From assembly GCA_037439705.1 (NCBI GenBank), contig JBBIVP010000011.1:1-21107 (forward strand): a stretch of 21,107 nt of DNA, given 5' to 3'. Of the stretch, positions 1 to 5,851 are shown in pieces. The position numbers and the translations under genes were made by a program. Position 1 is the first letter of the stretch, and every line of letters starts with the position of its first letter. A model generated the notes under the pieces. It ran no database searches. It was given only the letters and a program-made list of their open reading frames with translations, and was not told where the DNA came from. Origin of the DNA: JBBIVP01 sp037439705 [NCBI: bacterium] (GTDB lineage Bacteria; JBBIVP01).

Positions 1-27
1 AAAATTCAAAAATAAACCAATTGCCAA
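1..27 (-). CDS. 5' end of an unidentified gene, possible TTG start
   Basis: On the minus strand, 39 nt beyond the prfB stop, a strong AGGAGG (36-41) sits 8 nt before a TTG codon (27-25). The reading frame then stays open to the window edge. Only nine codons are visible, giving a hydrophobic start (M-A-I-G-L-F-L-N-F) that would suit a signal peptide or first membrane helix. The gene would follow prfB in the same transcription direction. An Lnt-type membrane protein is one possibility, but nine residues cannot identify it. Confidence 0.35.
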
Positions 28-66
28 AAATATCCCCTCCTTTTTAAGAGACCATAGAGGAAGGGA

Positions 67-1173
67 TTAACCCCTCAATGAGGAAAGGTTCCACTTAAGA
101 TACGCTGATATAAACTCGTCAATCATACCATCAAGAACGGGCTGTGGGTCATTTGTTTCATAACCCGTCCTGTGGTCTTTTACCATTTTGTAAGGATGAA
201 GAATAAATGACCTTATCTGATTTCCCCATTCAATATCTTTTTGCTGGGAATAGAATTTTTCCTTTTCTTTTTCCCTCTTTTTGAGTTCAAGTTCATAAAG
301 ACGGGCTTTAAGAATTTTCATTGCAAGTTCCCGGTTCCTGTGCTGAGACCTCTCATTCTGACATTGAACGGTTATTCCTGTTGGAAGATGGGTAATTCTC
401 ACTGCGGAAGCGGTTTTATTCACATGCTGACCTCCGTGACCTGATGCCCTGAATGTTTCAATTTTTAAATCATCCTCCTTTATCTCTATATGAACCTCCT
501 CGTCAGCCTCCGGATATACCGAAACAGAAGCAAATGAAGTATGTCTTCTTTTATTTGCATCAAATGGAGAAATTCTCACAAGCCTGTGAACCCCTGCTTC
601 TGATTTAAGAAGTCCGTATGCATAACTTCCTTCAACGGTTATCGTAACATTTTTGATTCCAGCCTCCTCCCCTTTCAAGATATCAACTATTTCCGTTTCA
701 AAATTCTTCCTTTCACACCATCTTAAATACATCCTCATAAGCATCTCAGCCCAGTCCTGAGCCTCTGTTCCGCCGGCTCCTGCATTTACCTCAAGAATAG
801 CATTTTTCGGGTCATTCTCGTCGGTCATAAACTTCTTTAGTTTAAAGGTTCCGAATCTCTCTTTAAGAAGATTGAATTTTTCTTCACATTCTTTGTAGAT
901 TTTTATATCCTTTTCCTCCTCTCCTATTTCTACCATCACCTCTATCTCCTCTATCTCCTCATTTATCTTCTCAAACTCTTTAATTTCTCTCTCAATTTCG
1001 GATTTTTCCTTTAACAATTTTTTTGTTTCTTCTCCCTTCCATTCAGTCACAGAGGTTAATTTATTTTCAATCTCCTCGAGTCTTGCCATTTTCTTTTCCA
1101 GTCCGTAAACAGACTTTAACTCCTCAAACTCTTTTTTAAGTTCTTTAAGTTCTGAAATTATCACATTAAACAT
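67..1173 (-). CDS. prfB: peptide chain release factor 2 (RF2)
   Basis: Class I release factor that reads UGA and UAA in the ribosomal A site and triggers peptidyl-tRNA hydrolysis in the cytoplasm. At 368 aa it has the family length. The N-terminal 110 residues are a charged helical coiled-coil domain. The RF2-specific stop-codon tripeptide SPF is at residues 202-204, in the context R-I-S-P-F-D, and the catalytic GGQ at 247-249 (G-H-G-G-Q-H-V-N-K). The SPF triplet separates it from RF1. Unlike E. coli prfB, the region around codons 21-35 (S-V-Y-G-L-E-K-K-M-A-R-L) has no in-frame UGA, so the usual autoregulatory +1 frameshift is absent. The ATG at 1173 has no Shine-Dalgarno; an extended -10 six nt upstream predicts a leaderless start. 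It lies 25 nt downstream of the M50 protease stop and may also be cotranscribed with it. Confidence 0.97.
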   Translation of the reverse strand: MFNVIISELKELKKEFEELKSVYGLEKKMARLEEIENKLTSVTEWKGEETKKLLKEKSEIEREIKEFEKINEEIEEIEVMVEIGEEEKDIKIYKECEEKFNLLKERFGTFKLKKFMTDENDPKNAILEVNAGAGGTEAQDWAEMLMRMYLRWCERKNFETEIVDILKGEEAGIKNVTITVEGSYAYGLLKSEAGVHRLVRISPFDANKRRHTSFASVSVYPEADEEVHIEIKEDDLKIETFRASGHGGQHVNKTASAVRITHLPTGITVQCQNERSQHRNRELAMKILKARLYELELKKREKEKEKFYSQQKDIEWGNQIRSFILHPYKMVKDHRTGYETNDPQPVLDGMIDEFISAYLKWNLSSLRG

Positions 1174-1179
1174 ATGTTA

Positions 1180-1188
1180 ATTATATCA
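1180..1188 (-). promoter_or_regulatory. extended -10 promoter of prfB, leaderless
   Basis: Read on the minus strand, 1188-1180 is TGATATAAT, a perfect extended -10 (TG-n-TATAAT). Its end lies 6 nt before the prfB ATG, so transcription should begin at or next to the A of the start codon. No good -35 is visible, which extended -10 promoters tolerate. Confidence 0.6.
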
Positions 1189-1198
1189 CAAAAAATTT

Positions 1199-1834
1199 TC
1201 AGAAAAAATGCACTCCCAGCACCAGTTTTGAAAGAAGATTTGCGGGAAACCATATAATTGAGCTAAAAATGGAAACATTAAAAATCATCTCAAATATAAA
1301 AATTCCGAAAATGAAAAGTGGACCCAGGGAAGAAAATCTGATGTATTCAGCTCTTGAACGCGGTGGCAGAAAGTGGAGTAAAATTTTTGAACCGTCAAGG
1401 GGAGGAATTGGTATGAGGTTAAAAAAAGCAAGGGCTAAATTTATCTGCACAAAGAGAAAAAGTAAAAGAAATAGCAGGTTTTCAGAGAAATAAAAAATTT
1501 GGTTTCCTTTTCCGAAAAAAATCCTTATCAAAAATAGACACAGAATTCCAACTGAAAAATTTGAGGCAGGTCCTGCGAACGCAACAATCGCCATATCCCT
1601 CAGTGGATTTCTGAAATTGAATGGATTTACAGGAACAGGTTTAGCCCAACCAAACCTTGCTATGAAAAGCATTATTGTTCCTATCGGGTCAAGATGGCTT
1701 AAAGGATTCATCGTGAGCCTCCCGGAAATAAGGGGGGTTGAATCTCCAAGTTTATAAGCAGTAAGCCCGTGCATATACTCATGAATTGTAAGAGAAAATA
1801 GAATTACGGGAATGAGAAGAATGTAAATTTCCAT
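1199..1834 (-). CDS. site-2 protease family (M50) membrane metalloprotease
   Basis: Polytopic membrane zinc protease of the M50 / site-2 protease family (short SpoIVFB/YwhC-like form, no PDZ domain), predicted to cleave within or near the membrane. From the ATG at 1834 it is 211 aa. The zinc motif H-E-Y-M-H is at residues 18-22 inside the first helix. A conserved N-P-L-S-H-L-D-P-I-G-T follows, and the third metal ligand is in F-N-L-I-P-I-P-P-L-D-G near the C-terminal third. About four to five hydrophobic segments are seen. The frame is open further upstream to a TTG at 1915, but those 27 codons overlap the decayed HepT tail and contain the gene's own promoter, so 1834 is chosen. prfB follows 25 nt downstream on the same strand. 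Substrate unknown. Confidence 0.88.
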   Translation of the reverse strand: MEIYILLIPVILFSLTIHEYMHGLTAYKLGDSTPLISGRLTMNPLSHLDPIGTIMLFIARFGWAKPVPVNPFNFRNPLRDMAIVAFAGPASNFSVGILCLFLIRIFFGKGNQIFYFSENLLFLLLFLFVQINLALAFFNLIPIPPLDGSKILLHFLPPRSRAEYIRFSSLGPLFIFGIFIFEMIFNVSIFSSIIWFPANLLSKLVLGVHFF

Positions 1835-1841
1835 GATTTTT

Positions 1842-1870
1842 ATTATAGGAAATTCCCTTCCCCTTTGCAA
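1842..1870 (-). promoter_or_regulatory. promoter of the M50 protease, leaderless
   Basis: On the minus strand: -35 TTGCAA (1870-1865), 17-nt spacer, perfect -10 TATAAT (1847-1842), then 7 nt (AAAAATC) to the ATG at 1834. The expected transcription start falls on or one base before the start codon. The element lies inside the old HepT reading frame. Confidence 0.75.
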
Positions 1871-1891
1871 TAAAAATAAATTTATCTGCCC

Positions 1892-2306
1892 TTTATTTTT
1901 TAAATATTTCTCCAAAAATCCGTAAATTTCCTGATAAAGGGATGGAAATTCTTTAAGAAAAATTTCAATTCTCCCATAAAGGATGTCTAAATATTCATGT
2001 ATTTCCTAACTCTGCAAGCCTGGAAAATTTTTCAGACCCCTCTTTGTCAAAGCCCATCACATATCCGAAATCTCTCAGAGTTTCTCTGTAGCTCTTTGGC
2101 ATCAGTCCGTTTTCTGAAGCAAGAATAATTTTTGAAATATCTAAAAGAGCATTTATGATGTTCTCTATCCATCTTTCAACAATCCTCCTTTTGTCCAAAT
2201 TTTTTGAATATTCATTGAGGGTTAAATTCTGAAACCTTCCAAATTCCTCCATCTGAGTTTTGAGATAATCCACCCTTCTTAGCAAAACTTCTCTATCTTC
2301 TTTGCT
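1892..2306 (-). pseudogene. HepT-like HEPN toxin (DUF86), frameshifted
   Basis: Relic of a HepT-type HEPN ribonuclease, the toxin partner of an MNT antitoxin. Residues from S-K-E-D-R-E-V (about 2306) through L-M-P-K-S-Y-R-E-T-L-R-D-F-G match the helical HepT core, a four-helix bundle of about 130 aa. The frame then reads R-L-A-E-L-G-N-T and stops at TGA (1997-1995). In a neighbouring frame the C-terminus continues from CAT at 1999 as H-E-Y-L-D-I-L-Y-G-R-I-E-I-F to about 1892. The break falls in the RNase motif R-N-x(3)-H-x-Y: only one nucleotide separates the N codon from the H codon where about nine are expected, and the Arg is lost. There is no stop between this tail and the M50 protease frame. 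A functional toxin is very unlikely. Confidence 0.72.
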
Positions 2307-2705
2307 TAAAAATTTTGCTCTGTTTTTGAGTTTAAAAAAACTTTCTGCAAATTCCAGAAAATCTTTAGCTTCACCTGTCGCTTTCAAAAAAAATTTCCCA
2401 GTACAATTTTTTATCTTTAACCACCAAAGGGACCCCGCTTTTAAACACACTGGAAATTAAAGAAGGAGGAGCGATATTTAAACAGGTTAAATCAATCTCT
2501 CTTTCCCTGATAATTTCGGAAACTTCAGACCAGATTTCATCTTCAAGCCTTATTATTTCTCTTTCATCCTCCCTGAAAAATTCTGTGGCAAAATAAACTC
2601 CAATATCCAGATCCGATTCTTCCATCATTCTTCCCGTGGCAAAAAAGCCATTGAAACCTCTTTTCTTTTTAAAAAATAATTTTTCAGCAGTTCAATTTCT
2701 TCCAT
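2307..2705 (-). pseudogene. MNT-family nucleotidyltransferase antitoxin (MntA-like), degenerate
   Basis: Remains of a minimal nucleotidyltransferase that would neutralise HepT by AMPylation. An ATG at 2705 opens M-E-E-I-E-L-L-K-N-Y-F-L-K-R-K-E-V-S-M-A-F and stops after 26 codons. A second frame from about 2640 gives A-T-G-R-M-M-E-E-S-D-L-D-I-G-V-Y-F, which keeps the D-x-D metal-binding motif. The piece between them, which should encode F-G-S-x, is gone: about 13 nt are missing at 2638-2649, removing the nucleotide-binding Gly-Ser. A third frame change lies in the run of eight T (minus strand) at 2386-2393, after V-V-K-D-K-K-L-Y-W-E-I. The helical tail resumes there as E-A-K-D-F-L-E-F-A-E-S-F-F and runs in frame into HepT. 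Inactive by inspection. Confidence 0.72.
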
Positions 2706-2754
2706 TTTTTCTACTTTAACTTTTCCATTTTTTTCATGAATGTTGATTTTTTTC

Positions 2755-2782
2755 TTGAATTATAAAAACTGAATGTTATTAT
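2755..2782 (+). promoter_or_regulatory. promoter of the SDR gene, leaderless
   Basis: TTGAAT (2755-2760), 16-nt spacer ending in TGT, then TATTAT (2777-2782), which is also an extended -10. Six nt (TTCCAC) separate it from the ATG at 2789, so the mRNA should start at the initiation codon. No Shine-Dalgarno is present. Confidence 0.7.
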
Positions 2783-2787
2783 TTCCA
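2759..2787 (-). promoter_or_regulatory. possible promoter of the MntA/HepT relic
   Basis: On the minus strand, TGGAAA (2787-2782), 17 nt, then a perfect TATAAT (2764-2759), leaving a leader of about 45 nt before the ATG at 2705. It overlaps the divergent SDR promoter on the plus strand, so the two would compete for polymerase. Confidence 0.4.
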
Positions 2788-2788
2788 C

Positions 2789-3874
2789 ATGCATGAAGAA
2801 AAAAGGGCTTTAGTAACAGGGGCGTGTGGGTTCACGGGTGGACACATGATTGAACTTTTGGTAAAGGAGGGATGGGAAGTGGTAGCAACCGACCTGAAAA
2901 GGGAAGAACACAAACAATACTATTGTGAGGAAGGAACCCTTCATCCAGCATATTATGAAGACATAATTGAAAAATTAAAGGTTGAATTCATTCCAGCAGA
3001 CCTCACCAAAAAAGAAACACTCATTCCACTTTTTGAAGGAAAGCCTCCCTACGATGCCATTTTTCACATTGCATCACTTTATGACTACTTTGCGGAGTGG
3101 GATGTCCTTTATAAGGTAAATGTAATAGGTGTTAAAAACATTGCGGAACTGGCAATAGAATATAAGGCGAAGAGGTTTATTCACTGGTCAACAGAAGGGG
3201 TTTATGGAGAGGCGGAGGATAGTCCTATTGATGAAGACCATCCTTTTAATCCCCCAAACAATTACTCAAAATCAAAGGCAGAACAGGAAAGGGTTCTGTG
3301 GGCTCTTTATAAGGAAAAAGGACTTCCTTTAACTGTTCTGAGACCTGCTCCTATATATGGACCGAGACACAGGTACGGGGTATACCACATTTTATACGCA
3401 CTTAGAAGAATAGGAACAGGGGTTGTAATCTCATGGTATCCCAGGAAAAAAACGCTCATGTTTCCATCCGTCCATGTCACGGATCTCGTCAGGGCAGCCA
3501 TTTTCTGTGCGGAGCACGATGAAACCATTGGAAAGTCTTACAATGTCCTGAGTGATTGTATAACACAGACAGAAATGCTGGAGTTCCTTTATGACGCACT
3601 GGGTATAAAAAAAGTCGTTCGGATTCCAATATACTGGCCGATTTATAAATTCTTCTCCAAGATAGCGATGAGGATTATAACCTATCTTGATAGAAGGGCG
3701 AGAAAAAGAGGAATAAGACCAAAGGTGGATGTTCCAATGGCAGGATATATAACCCATCAATACTGGTTTTCCAATAAAAGACTTAAAGACCTCGGCTTTA
3801 AATATATCTATGAAGACCCGAGAAAAGGCTTGTGGGATTATATAACATGGTGTAAAGAAAGAGGATGGCTATGA
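2789..3874 (+). CDS. NAD(P)-dependent epimerase/dehydratase, extended SDR family
   Basis: A 361-aa extended short-chain dehydrogenase/reductase acting on a nucleotide-sugar, sterol-like or other polycyclic alcohol substrate; the substrate is not readable from sequence. The N-terminal Rossmann fold has V-T-G-A-C-G-F-T-G (residues 9-17), and D35 follows the second strand, which favours NAD over NADP. The catalytic set is S-T-E-G-V-Y-G (134-140) with Y159-x-x-x-K163 (N-Y-S-K-S-K). R-P-A-P-I-Y-G-P lies in the usual place after it. The C-terminal 90 residues are basic (D-R-R-A-R-K-R-G), perhaps membrane-associated. It resembles 3-beta-HSD/isomerase-like SDRs more than UDP-glucose epimerases. The stop overlaps the next gene as ATGA, so it works with a small membrane protein. 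A leaderless promoter lies directly upstream. Confidence 0.9.
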   Translation: MHEEKRALVTGACGFTGGHMIELLVKEGWEVVATDLKREEHKQYYCEEGTLHPAYYEDIIEKLKVEFIPADLTKKETLIPLFEGKPPYDAIFHIASLYDYFAEWDVLYKVNVIGVKNIAELAIEYKAKRFIHWSTEGVYGEAEDSPIDEDHPFNPPNNYSKSKAEQERVLWALYKEKGLPLTVLRPAPIYGPRHRYGVYHILYALRRIGTGVVISWYPRKKTLMFPSVHVTDLVRAAIFCAEHDETIGKSYNVLSDCITQTEMLEFLYDALGIKKVVRIPIYWPIYKFFSKIAMRIITYLDRRARKRGIRPKVDVPMAGYITHQYWFSNKRLKDLGFKYIYEDPRKGLWDYITWCKERGWL

Positions 3875-4245
3875 AGGTAGGGCTTCTTGATGTTCCATTA
3901 TTAATAGTTATCGGTGGAATATGTGCTTATATATATGCAAAACACCTCATAAATAGAAACAGGGATTGGTATGTGTTTCTCATTCTTTTCTTTACCCTTC
4001 TTTTCTGGCTTAATATTCTCATTTCCAATCTTGTAGCTTCAAACCCGTGGTTTGGAATCTTCGGGGTGGCAAAAGTGCACCCCTTAATAGGCACATTTTA
4101 TGTACTTTCCTATCCCCTCTGGTTCTCATGGGGAGCGGAAAGGATATTTCAAATTTTTGGAAGAACTCCGGAGGAAGAAGGTATGCTCTGGCCCTTTACC
4201 CTCAGGGAAAGAGGAAAACCCTTCAAACCATCCTGGAAGTCCTAA
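3871..4245 (+). CDS. small membrane protein coupled to the SDR gene
   Basis: A 124-aa protein of unknown function with about three hydrophobic segments: residues about 5-20, 33-55 and 70-88 (L-I-G-T-F-Y-V-L-S-Y-P-L-W-F). The C-terminal 30 residues are polar and basic. No catalytic motif is recognised. The ATG at 3871 is preferred over one at 3865 because it overlaps the upstream stop as ATGA and has AGAGG six nt before it. Tight coupling suggests it anchors or partners the SDR enzyme; this is inference from context only. Confidence 0.75.
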   Translation: MKVGLLDVPLLIVIGGICAYIYAKHLINRNRDWYVFLILFFTLLFWLNILISNLVASNPWFGIFGVAKVHPLIGTFYVLSYPLWFSWGAERIFQIFGRTPEEEGMLWPFTLRERGKPFKPSWKS

Positions 4246-4360
4246 AACTAATGCAATTGTCAATAATTTTTCTGTCTCTGAAAAAGGACACAAAATTATT
4301 CACCACTGCCCGCTTATCAATACAACTCCGAAAAGAAGTTGCCAAAGGCGGATTTTGGTG

Positions 4361-4417
4361 AGCGACCGCAGGGAGCGAACCTTTTATGCTGTGTTGGACG
4401 CTGTTGGTCGCTTTTTA
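4361..4417 (+). terminator. GC-rich hairpin with tandem 10-nt repeats, possible terminator
   Basis: The roughly 400 nt between the small membrane protein and the PilZ operon contain one GC-rich island. AGCGACC (4361-4367) is the inverted complement of GGTCGCT (4406-4412), which is followed by TTTTTATC. Inside are AGCGAACC (4374-4381) and a direct repeat, GTTGGACGCT (4393-4402) then GTTGGTCGCT (4403-4412), which allow alternative pairings. It could terminate the plus-strand operon, although the 38-nt loop is long for an intrinsic terminator. It may instead be a dispersed repeat or a structured RNA element. Confidence 0.4.
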
Positions 4418-4422
4418 TCATT

Positions 4423-4620
4423 TTAAGATTCTCCTGATAATTCTAAAGAAATTTTCTCTACAGTTTTTCTAACTTCCTCAATATTCTCTATTTTATCAAT
4501 TATTAGCTCAAGGTATTTTTCACTAAAAACGACAAAGCCATTTTTAAGTAGAATAAAATATTTGTAGAATGAATCTAATGCCTTCTGATATCCTCTTTCA
4601 AAAATTCCTACAAAAAAGCC
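4423..4620 (-). pseudogene. small uncharacterised reading frame, probably frameshifted
   Basis: Just downstream of the PilZ gene, a 65-codon minus-strand frame runs from a TAG (4623-4621) to TAA (4425-4423). It encodes G-F-F-V-G-I-F-E-R-G-Y-Q-K-A-L-D-S-F, then a charged helix ending L-E-L-S-G-E-S. The composition is protein-like (amphipathic, K/E/I rich), but no ATG, GTG or TTG opens it. The residues before it (S-E-K-V-G-L-F) lie in the neighbouring frame across a six-T run at 4617-4612, which suggests one indel. No family is recognised. It could be a short c-di-GMP-operon protein, a relic, or chance. Confidence 0.3.
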
Positions 4621-4645
4621 CTACTTTTTCAGAACCCTCTTCTCA

Positions 4646-5332
4646 TTAAATAACCCACCTCTCCATCATCTTGTATATCTCTATGTAAACCTCTTGAGGA
4701 AGGTCAACAAATTCAACTCCATAACCCTCCTCCTTCCCGAACTCCTTTGCCTTTTCGTCTTCAAGAAAATGAACAATCCTTATCTTAATTGAAACATTCT
4801 TTAGTTCACCAATCCTGAAAAATATCGCCTCAAATTCCTTTCCAACAGGCAAATCTCTTTTCGAAACAGCAATGTATGCTCCATGAATGTTTATATCTAA
4901 GGTTTTCCCTGGAACTATTGCTTTACCTATCCTGATGTTGACCTCTGTTTCGTATGGCATCCTTGGACATCTTCTCCTTCCGTGAATACCCTTTTCAATT
5001 TTTTTGAAATGCTTGATAATTGATTCAATAACTGACTTCTTTTCATCGTCCATATCGAGAAATTCCACACCAAATCCGGGCTCTCTTCTAATTTTCTTTG
5101 CCCTTTCTTCATCAATTATGTAAACAACCCTTCCCTTTATTTCTAAAGGATTCTGGATGAATGGAGGATAGAGTTTTATAAGAATATCAGAATTTATGGG
5201 TGGAAACAGATTCGTTTTTATAAAGAGACCACCCTTGCTTATATCTCTTGTATAGGCATCCACAAAAGTCGCTTCATTCTTATATCTCAGAGAAAATACT
5301 GCCTTATACCTTTTGTGGTTCCTCTTCTCTAT
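4646..5332 (-). CDS. tandem PilZ-domain protein, probable AUA start
   Basis: Cytoplasmic protein with two PilZ domains, the c-di-GMP receptor fold; the N-terminal type is common in deltaproteobacteria. From the ATA at 5332 it is 228 aa. Domain 1 begins (M)-E-K-R-N-H-K-R-Y with RxxxR at residues 4-8 and then R-D-I-S-K-G-G-L-F (DxSxxG). Domain 2 starts near R-R-R-C-P-R-M-P-Y and has L-D-I-N-I-H-G-A-Y, with Asn for the Ser. Each ends with a G-F/Y-G-V-E-F-x-D strand. The first usual start codon, GTG at 5263, would cut off the RxxxR of domain 1. The frame is open upstream to the UAG of the preceding gene, and AGGAGG stands exactly 5 nt before ATA. The gene is last in the GerMN-metH-receiver operon. 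Its output partner is unknown. Confidence 0.85.
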   Translation of the reverse strand: MEKRNHKRYKAVFSLRYKNEATFVDAYTRDISKGGLFIKTNLFPPINSDILIKLYPPFIQNPLEIKGRVVYIIDEERAKKIRREPGFGVEFLDMDDEKKSVIESIIKHFKKIEKGIHGRRRCPRMPYETEVNIRIGKAIVPGKTLDINIHGAYIAVSKRDLPVGKEFEAIFFRIGELKNVSIKIRIVHFLEDEKAKEFGKEEGYGVEFVDLPQEVYIEIYKMMERWVI

Positions 5333-5344
5333 TTTTACCTCCTA
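5333..5344 (-). promoter_or_regulatory. Shine-Dalgarno that decides the PilZ start
   Basis: On the minus strand the receiver gene's stop TAG is embedded in TAGGAGGT (5344-5337). AGGAGG (5343-5338) is followed by five nt (TAAAA) and ATA (5332). The talC junction has the same layout (TAGGAGG, five nt, ATG at 15322), so the ribosome should initiate on ATA. Confidence 0.6.
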
Positions 5345-5851
5345 TTTCTCAAATTCATAAATCAATTTTTTCAACTCCTCAATAAATTTTCTCCTCTTTT
5401 CCCTTTCATTTTCGAGTTCTTTTTCCATATCCCTAAGTTTTCTTTCAAGGTCTGCCTTTTCCCGGGTGAGATTTAACAATTCCTCCTGAATTCTCATAAA
5501 TTCTTCTTCAGTTATTGTAAAACCTATTATGTTCTGAACCCTCTCAAGAAGTTCTTCATCTGTAAATGGTTTTGAAAGAAAATTCATTGGTTTTTCTTTA
5601 ATCGGAACAGAAGAAAGCACAATTAGGGGAATACCTTTGAACTCAGAAGAATTTTTTAAGGTTTCAAAAAGTTTGAACCCCCCTGGAAGGTCAACAGATA
5701 AAAGGATAAGGGAAGGTTTTCCCTTAGCCTTTCTCTTTGCACCATCCACATCCTCAGCCACTTCAACCTCGTAGTTTGCCGATGAAAGAACTGCCTTCAT
5801 GAAAGCGGTATAATATGGGTCATTCTCTATAATAAGAATCCTCCTTTTCAC
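5342..5851 (-). CDS. pseudo-receiver (CheY-like) protein with C-terminal coiled coil
   Basis: A 169-aa protein: CheY-like receiver domain (residues about 3-112), then a heptad-rich helix (about 113-169) that should form a coiled coil. The acidic pocket is reduced to E9-N10-D11 (I-I-E-N-D-P). The phospho-acceptor position, four residues before the conserved Pro (L-L-S-V-D-L-P), is Ser52 rather than Asp. The switch Ser80 and Lys94 (F-L-S-K-P-F) are kept. It is therefore probably a phosphorylation-independent receiver or protein-interaction module. It starts at GTG 5851 with a GTGA overlap with metH, so it is translationally coupled. Next comes the tandem PilZ gene in the same frame after one UAG, so the two may once have been, or may act as, a receiver-PilZ regulator split in two. 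Confidence 0.88.
   Translation of the reverse strand: MKRRILIIENDPYYTAFMKAVLSSANYEVEVAEDVDGAKRKAKGKPSLILLSVDLPGGFKLFETLKNSSEFKGIPLIVLSSVPIKEKPMNFLSKPFTDEELLERVQNIIGFTITEEEFMRIQEELLNLTREKADLERKLRDMEKELENEREKRRKFIEELKKLIYEFEK

Noticed and set aside
1835-1915. N-terminal extension of the M50 protease to TTG 1915
   Set aside because: These codons are the tail of the HepT relic and contain the -35/-10 promoter. The HExxH helix begins normally from the ATG at 1834.
5342-5344. Genome-wide reassignment of UAG to an amino acid
   Set aside because: UAG also ends the outer-membrane protein gene directly at the talC Shine-Dalgarno, and no other gene here contains an internal UAG. Stop function is the simpler reading.
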